DNA of 18,554 bases from Cyclobacteriaceae bacterium (lineage in GTDB: Bacteria > Bacteroidota > Bacteroidia > Cytophagales > Cyclobacteriaceae): assembly GCA_021648745.1 (NCBI GenBank), contig JAKISE010000066.1, positions 1 through 18,554 on the forward strand. The letters run 5' to 3'. The position numbers were made by a program, and so were the translations under genes. Position 1 is the stretch's first letter. The number at the start of each line of letters is the position of its first letter. A model generated the notes under the pieces. The model saw only the letters and a program-made list of their open reading frames with translations, did no database searches and was not told where the DNA came from. Shown here one piece after another: positions 14,017 through 18,554 of the stretch.

Positions 14017-14466
14017 TTACACTTTCTTCACTTGCACACAATTCATTCCTTTCATTCCTTGCTCCAATTCGAAAGAAACTTTATCACCTTCTCTAATTTC
14101 ATCTATTAGACCGTGAACGTGAACAAAATATTTTTCTTGAGTATCCAATTCTTTAATAAACCCAAATCCTTTTTGGTCGTTAAAAAACTCAACTCTACCC
14201 TTTTTAACTTTTTCTACAGGCTCATCAATTCTACGAGGCACACCAATTTCAATGCTACTTGCCTTAATTATTTTTTTCTTAACAGTAGGGTCTGGTGGCG
14301 TATCAACAATATTTCCAAATTCATCTAAATAAGCCATCATATTGTCTAAGCTACCACCTTCAGAATTTGCTCTGCGTTCTTCCGCCTTCGCAGCCTTATC
14401 TTGACGCTTCTTTAATCTTTTCTTTTCTTTTTCCTTTTTATTAAATGTCTCTTGCGACTTCGCCAT
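14017..14466 (-). CDS. Cold-shock-domain protein with lysine-rich N-terminal extension
   Basis: The product has 149 residues. The first 45 are highly charged (KKEKEKKRLKKRQDKAAKAE) and probably helical or disordered; a linker contains MMAYLDEFGNIVDTPPDP. The last 65 residues form a cold-shock domain with RNP1-like KGFGFIKE and RNP2-like YFVHVHGL, followed by VSFELEQGMKGMNCVQVKKV. Cold-shock domains bind single-stranded RNA or DNA; this longer architecture is frequent in Bacteroidota and probably serves as an RNA chaperone in the cytoplasm. An exact TAnnTTTG box at 14557-14564 suggests a leader of about 85 bases, in keeping with cold-shock genes that are controlled through their leader. It has its own terminator, so it is monocistronic. 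Confidence 0.93.
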   Translation of the reverse strand: MAKSQETFNKKEKEKKRLKKRQDKAAKAEERRANSEGGSLDNMMAYLDEFGNIVDTPPDPTVKKKIIKASSIEIGVPRRIDEPVEKVKKGRVEFFNDQKGFGFIKELDTQEKYFVHVHGLIDEIREGDKVSFELEQGMKGMNCVQVKKV

Positions 14467-14556
14467 ACTACTTATCTAATGTTAATTATGCTCTCACTAT
14501 ACTCGCTTCTTGCCCCTAAAAATAGCGAATTAGTATAGGTTATTACTTTCAAGTTA

Positions 14557-14564
14557 CAAAAGTA
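14557..14564 (-). promoter_or_regulatory. -7 promoter element of the cold-shock gene
   Basis: TACTTTTG on the minus strand matches TAnnTTTG exactly. A good TTTG at the correct distance upstream is not seen. It is placed just after the end of the flavoprotein gene, so the cold-shock gene is likely separate from it, with a leader of about 85 bases. Confidence 0.5.
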
Positions 14565-14571
14565 CAATTTT

Positions 14572-15783
14572 TCAACGTAATTCACCTGCTATATAACCAG
14601 TTGTCCAAGCCGCTTGAAAATTATATCCTCCAGTAATCCCATCAATATCCATAACCTCACCTGCAAAATAGATGTTTTTACATACTTTACTTTGCATTGT
14701 CTTCATATCTATACTTTCTAAACTAAGCCCTCCACAAGTAACAAATTCTTCCTTAAAAGTTGTTTTTCCTTGAATGGTATATACATCGTTAGTTAATATA
14801 TTTATTAGTTTATTAAGTCCCTTTTTACCTAAGTCTCCCCATACTTTCGATTTAGAAAGTTCTGCCTTACCCAATAAAAATTGCCAAAGTCTATCGGGTA
14901 AATCATAAGGCCTAAGGTTGGATAATTGCTTTTGGGGGCTGGTATTAACCATTTTAGACAAAAAACTCTGAGCCTCTTCAAAATTGGGTTGGTTTACCCA
15001 ATTAACTTGCACTTTAAAATTATAGTTTTTATCGGCAAGTAGTCGTGCTCCAAAAGCTGAAAGCTTTAACACTCCAGGCCCACTCATTCCCCAATGCGTA
15101 ATTAATAAGGGTCCAACAGATTTAAGTTTAGTTCCTTGAATTGTAACCAAAGCGTTATTAACCACTAAGCCCATTAATTTTTTAATAGGTTCTTTGGGCA
15201 TATTAAATGTAAATAATGAAGATACAGGCGCTTCAATTTTATGCCCCAAGTTCTCTAACCAGTCAAAACTCTTTTGCTCGGAAGATCCCCCAGAAGCTAT
15301 AATTACTTTATCAAAACTCTCTGGTTTAGTTTCCTCTTTAAATGAAAGGTTAATTCTATCACCCTTCAAACTAATTCCCTTCACCCCTCTATTTAAAATT
15401 ATTTTTACGCCTAATTTATCTACCTCTCTCAACAAGCAATCAATAATGGTCTGTGAATCATTAGTAGTTGGAAAGGCTCGATTATCATCTTGAACATAAA
15501 GAGGAACACCTCTGCTCTCAAACCACTCCATAGTAGATCTATTACTAAATCGGCCGAAGGCTTTTTTTAATGCCTTGCCCCCTCGTGGGTAGCCTTCGGC
15601 TAGCTGTTTTATTGATTTACATCCATTGGTAACATTACACCTACCACCACCCGATACTTTTACTTTTGAAAGTAGTTTAGACGACTTCTCAATAATCACG
15701 ACATCTGCCTCAGGATAATTTTCCTTTGCTCTAATGGCAGCAAAAAAACCTGCCGCTCCTCCTCCTATAATGGCTACTTTCAT
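14572..15783 (-). CDS. HI0933/YhiN-family FAD-dependent flavoprotein
   Basis: The product has 403 residues, typical for the family. The N-terminal Rossmann motif is VAIIGGGAAGFFAAIRA (dinucleotide-binding Gly residues 7-12), followed by the FAD site SGGGRCNVTN at about 45-54. KVIIASGGSSEQKS lies in the middle, and the C-terminus has the diagnostic IYFAGEVMDIDGITGGYNFQ AAWTTG region that closes over the FAD. Family members are NAD(P)/FAD-dependent oxidoreductases of the HI0933 type; individual reactions are mostly unknown, although some bacterial relatives act on bile acids or aminoketones by annotation. It is probably a cytoplasmic single-gene unit with a promoter box at 15885-15892 and a leader near 100 bases. 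Confidence 0.93.
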   Translation of the reverse strand: MKVAIIGGGAAGFFAAIRAKENYPEADVVIIEKSSKLLSKVKVSGGGRCNVTNGCKSIKQLAEGYPRGGKALKKAFGRFSNRSTMEWFESRGVPLYVQDDNRAFPTTNDSQTIIDCLLREVDKLGVKIILNRGVKGISLKGDRINLSFKEETKPESFDKVIIASGGSSEQKSFDWLENLGHKIEAPVSSLFTFNMPKEPIKKLMGLVVNNALVTIQGTKLKSVGPLLITHWGMSGPGVLKLSAFGARLLADKNYNFKVQVNWVNQPNFEEAQSFLSKMVNTSPQKQLSNLRPYDLPDRLWQFLLGKAELSKSKVWGDLGKKGLNKLINILTNDVYTIQGKTTFKEEFVTCGGLSLESIDMKTMQSKVCKNIYFAGEVMDIDGITGGYNFQAAWTTGYIAGELR

Positions 15784-15884
15784 TTTTATGATTATATTTC
15801 GGTCAGTGGGTGAATCCGATCCAAAAACTTACGCAGAAAGACAATTATCTACCCATTATTATTTAATTCACCTGCTGACTTCTG

Positions 15885-15892
15885 CAAAAATA
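15885..15892 (-). promoter_or_regulatory. -7 promoter element of the flavoprotein gene
   Basis: TATTTTTG on the minus strand is an exact TAnnTTTG match, about 100 bases before the ATG at 15783. The upstream TTTG element is degenerate (AATGG at the expected distance). Confidence 0.45.
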
Positions 15893-15980
15893 CAATTCAT
15901 TATAATATTCCATTTTATTCCGAGGAAGGAGGAATCTTATAAGATTAGAAAGCCATACAGCTAGTAGAAGATTCATCGTT

Positions 15981-16007
15981 CAATGGAATGGAAAAACTAT
16001 TCCATTG
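15981..16007. other. Hairpin spanning the helicase stop codon
   Basis: CAATGGAATGG (15981-15991) pairs with CTATTCCATTG (15997-16007), 10 of 11, around an A5 loop. On the minus strand the helicase stop codon sits in this stem. No U-run follows, so it is not a standard terminator; it may protect the transcript end or be chance. Confidence 0.4.
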
Positions 16008-18183
16008 AAGCAATATGCGCCAAAGCAATTTTTACATCGGTATAAGAATATTCATCGCCCAGTTTATGCTTGATTTCACCAGGTTGTCTACTATCCAACT
16101 TAGCAACAACATCAACGATAGTGTTTAATTTGTACGAGTCGATAAAGTCTGCGGCATCTAACTGGCCCACTTCAATATATTCACTTAGGTGCCCGATAAT
16201 GGTGCCCACCACTAGACCTCGTTCTTTGGCAATTTCTTCTACCGTATTGCCCTCTTTGTACTTAACAAAACTAATTTCTTTTGTTGGAGTTTTATCCTTT
16301 TTCTTTTTAATGGCTTTTTGCTTTTTAGGAACAGAATCATACAAACTCTGTAATTTTTCCTTTGTTAACGCCCTACCATCAGCCATTTCCGAAACTAATA
16401 ATTGCACCTTTTGAAGGGTAATCTTTTTCTGACTAAATAGAGCAGCCAATTCTTTTACCTCGGTGATATAACCCTTAATTCGTTTACGTTCACTTAGTAA
16501 GTCTAAATGTTCCTCTACCAACTTTGAAAGTTCTTCGAGTATTGGTTTAAAATAACCAATGGCTTTTTGCAAACGCTCGTTGAGCAGTTTTTGATATTCT
16601 ACTTCTCCTGACCCAATGATATGAGCTATCTGTCTGTTAAACTTATCACCTACTTCTTTCAAAGGTTGAGTTTTATCGATTAGTTCCAAGGTCCATTGCA
16701 GATATTGCTGCTTGGCTGACCTGTTTTCTCCTTTAGTAAAGCTTGATTTATGCCAAATTAACTCCTGCACCAAATTCTCAAAGCTAAACGCTTTTGTTAT
16801 GTAGCCTATTAAAAATTGTTTGCTTTCATCAGCAATTGAGCCCTTTAACTCTTCGAATGAAGTTTTTTTCTTCCCAAAATCGGTAATGGCAGTATCTTGT
16901 TTAAATATCGATTGGTTAATGGGGCTCGAAAGCACCAGCCCATCCAACGAACGAAGCCTTGACAAGGCCACATACATTTGACCTGGGGCAAATACATCGG
17001 ATAAATCTAAAATGGCCTTATCAAAGGTTAAGCCTTGACTTTTATGCACAGTTATGGCCCAAGCCAGTCGCAAGGGATATTGGGTAAAGCTGCCTATCAA
17101 TTTCTCATCAATTTCGCCTGTATTTTTATCGAGGGTGTAACGAATATTTTCCCAGATAGCAGGCTCAAGTTCAATTAGCTCACCTTCTCCACACTGAATA
17201 ATTAGCTCTTCTTTACCAATGGTAAGCACTTTACCAATCTTACCATTATAAAAAAGTTTCTCTTCACCCGAATCATTTTTTATAAACATTACTTGAGCAC
17301 CTTCTTTTAACTCAAGCTTTTCTAAAGCAGGATACATATTCTCATTAAAATCGCCTTGAATTCTTGCATCAAAACTGTGTGGTTTCGCAGTTAGCTTGGC
17401 TAGTTTATCACTGTTTACAATGTCGGCCTTGCGATTGTGAGTGGTAACGTGAATATATCCTTCTGCATCGTCAGGTTCGAAATTAGGTTTGTAAAAACTG
17501 TTGAATAACTCCGCATCCTTGGTTGTTAGTTTACTGTTACGAAGCCGATTGAGTACATCTATAAATTTCTGATCAGACTGGCGATAGATTTTTTCTAACT
17601 CAATGTACACAGGAGGACTTTGCTTTAACGCTACTGAGTCGAAGAAAAACATAGAGGCATAATAACTAGATAGGAATTGCCATTCATGGTTTTTAACCAC
17701 AGGTGGCAATTGGTATAAATCGCCTATCAACAGGAGTTGAACACCCCCAAACGGAAGATTTCGTTTTCTTCTGATACTTCGTAATACCACATCTATACAA
17801 TCCAGTAAATCAGCTCTAAGCATACTTACTTCATCGATAATAAGTAGCTCTAACTCACGTAATAATTTACGTTTAGAGCTATTCATTTTTAGTTTAGCTA
17901 ATACCGATTGTGGTGTGTTTATACTGGCATTCTGCACTCCATTGGCAGGCACAAATGAGCCAAATGGCAAATGAAATAGTGAATGAAGTGTAACTCCCCC
18001 TGCATTAATAGCAGCAATACCTGTTGGAGCTGCCACCACGGTATTTTTATAGGTATTCTTTCTAATTTCTGATAGAAAGGTAGTTTTGCCTGTCCCTGCT
18101 TTGCCTGTTAAAAACAGATGCCTATCGGTGCTGTTGATATACTGAGATGCCAGATCGGCAATTTTATTAGGCTCTAGTTCCAT
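15997..18183 (-). CDS. Pif1-like superfamily 1 DNA helicase with C-terminal HTH_40 domain
   Basis: The product has 728 residues. Helicase motifs in order: Walker A GKAGTGKTTF (27-36), motif Ia AAPTGIAAINAGGVTLHSLF, Walker B LLIIDEVSM (113-121), motif III LLLIGDLYQLPPV, then in the second half ITVHKSQGLTFDKAILDL and MYVALSRLRSLDGLVL, the UvrD/RecD-like C-terminal motifs. This is the Pif1/RecD-like 5'-3' helicase group. The final 90 residues (EISFVKYKEGNTVEEIAKER, then GTIIGHLSEYIEVGQLDAAD) form an HTH_40 helix-turn-helix, a fusion common in Bacteroidota. A role in unwinding structured DNA during replication or repair is expected from the family. A charged linker of about 200 residues separates the two parts. 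The start ATG at 18183 is 54 bases from the divergent small gene. Confidence 0.95.
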   Translation of the reverse strand: MELEPNKIADLASQYINSTDRHLFLTGKAGTGKTTFLSEIRKNTYKNTVVAAPTGIAAINAGGVTLHSLFHLPFGSFVPANGVQNASINTPQSVLAKLKMNSSKRKLLRELELLIIDEVSMLRADLLDCIDVVLRSIRRKRNLPFGGVQLLLIGDLYQLPPVVKNHEWQFLSSYYASMFFFDSVALKQSPPVYIELEKIYRQSDQKFIDVLNRLRNSKLTTKDAELFNSFYKPNFEPDDAEGYIHVTTHNRKADIVNSDKLAKLTAKPHSFDARIQGDFNENMYPALEKLELKEGAQVMFIKNDSGEEKLFYNGKIGKVLTIGKEELIIQCGEGELIELEPAIWENIRYTLDKNTGEIDEKLIGSFTQYPLRLAWAITVHKSQGLTFDKAILDLSDVFAPGQMYVALSRLRSLDGLVLSSPINQSIFKQDTAITDFGKKKTSFEELKGSIADESKQFLIGYITKAFSFENLVQELIWHKSSFTKGENRSAKQQYLQWTLELIDKTQPLKEVGDKFNRQIAHIIGSGEVEYQKLLNERLQKAIGYFKPILEELSKLVEEHLDLLSERKRIKGYITEVKELAALFSQKKITLQKVQLLVSEMADGRALTKEKLQSLYDSVPKKQKAIKKKKDKTPTKEISFVKYKEGNTVEEIAKERGLVVGTIIGHLSEYIEVGQLDAADFIDSYKLNTIVDVVAKLDSRQPGEIKHKLGDEYSYTDVKIALAHIASME

Positions 18184-18236
18184 TAATTAGTAAACAGATT
18201 TCTTTTCTAGTGTAGAAATTTTAAATTTAGCACAAG

Positions 18237-18452
18237 ATGAATGAAAATGAGAAAATAATCAAGCTTGAAGCCCAATTAGATAAAATTGAAACAGAACGAT
18301 TTACTTGTACCCAAGATTTAGAGCGTGAAAAGATCATCCGTTACGAACTGGAAGAAATGGTACGAATGATTTATAATGACTGCCAATCGGTACTCAAGCA
18401 AGAGACTAAACCAGACGTTGATGTTGTTCTTAAAAACCTGAGTTCGACCTAA
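18237..18452 (+). CDS. Small coiled-coil protein whose 3' end is supplied by the repeat element
   Basis: The product has 71 residues and is of unknown function. It is rich in Glu, Lys and Leu with heptad-like spacing (MNENEKIIKLEAQLDKIETE, then RYELEEMVRMIYNDCQS), so a coiled coil of about 55 residues is likely. The last five residues (NLSST) and the TAA stop at 18450-18452 are encoded inside the repeat that begins at 18435. The native C-terminus may therefore have been displaced or lost. It is divergently placed 53 bases from the helicase gene and may share its control region; no consensus promoter stands out. There is no signal peptide, so it is probably cytoplasmic. Confidence 0.65.
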   Translation: MNENEKIIKLEAQLDKIETERFTCTQDLEREKIIRYELEEMVRMIYNDCQSVLKQETKPDVDVVLKNLSST

Positions 18453-18554
18453 GGAATACTGTCAGCTTTAAGTGAAAATTTCATAAACGACTCAAATTTA
18501 TGTAGGACTAACGAGTTAATTCAAATAAATTTGAGGAAGTTTAGGGAAATTTCA
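18435..18554. mobile_element. Second copy of the inverted-repeat element, truncated by window end
   Basis: In reverse complement the 120 bases align without gaps to 13795-13914, with about 18 differences (85% identity). The outer end differs from the 13651 terminal repeat at 2 of 31 bases. Two differences are paired changes that keep stems intact (see findings). The remainder, including the other terminal repeat, lies outside the window. Confidence 0.85.

Noticed and set aside
1..18554. CRISPR array, tRNA or rRNA genes, phage or transposase genes
   Set aside because: No regularly spaced direct repeats, cloverleaf, ribosomal RNA motifs, or integrase/transposase motifs were seen on either strand.

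Overview
The window is AT-rich DNA from a member of the Bacteroidota, most likely of the order Cytophagales. The basis is gene content: SprB-type repeats, a DUF5777 beta-barrel protein, a Pif1-like helicase with a C-terminal HTH_40 domain, a lysine-rich cold-shock protein and secreted WG repeats. Several upstream regions also carry the Bacteroidota promoter pattern (TTTG, about 19 bases, then TAnnTTTG). No genus can be named from this.

Layout. Positions 1-574 hold the 3' part of a secreted thioredoxin-like gene, preceded by about 40 GC-rich bases that look foreign or misassembled. Positions 633-1652 are a broken membrane glycosyltransferase gene. On the minus strand, 1684-7013 holds a WG-repeat exported protein, an unrecognised exported protein and the RNA-binding protein Tex. 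A membrane-anchored TlpA-like thiol oxidoreductase (7153-7743, plus) faces an ammonium-uptake pair on the minus strand: amt (8985-10310), then an outer-membrane porin-like gene (7837-8907). A 557-base gap follows, with a palindromic sequence set and a long hairpin repeat. Next is a two-cluster iron-sulfur protein (10868-11290, plus). A minus-strand operon (13540 to 11287) encodes a heme-c-like SprB lipoprotein, a YceI protein and a DUF5777 barrel. The last part holds a cold-shock-domain protein, an HI0933-family flavoprotein, the Pif1-like helicase and a small coiled-coil protein.

The most notable non-coding content is a family of structured repeats. The element at 13651-13914 is 264 bp long, has perfect 31-bp terminal inverted repeats, and encloses two further long hairpins, so one strand can fold as a three-way junction. 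A second copy starts at 18435 and runs off the window. It is about 85% identical over 120 bases without gaps, shows two compensatory base-pair changes, and supplies the stop codon of the small gene it adjoins. A different hairpin repeat (10675-10845) lies next to a sequence sharing the core of the same terminal repeat.

Functionally the genes are mostly ordinary chromosomal ones: ammonium uptake, envelope thiol and redox proteins, nucleic-acid handling. I found no rRNA, tRNA, CRISPR array, transposase or phage gene. The best candidates for something undescribed are the repeat family and the three-gene envelope redox operon.
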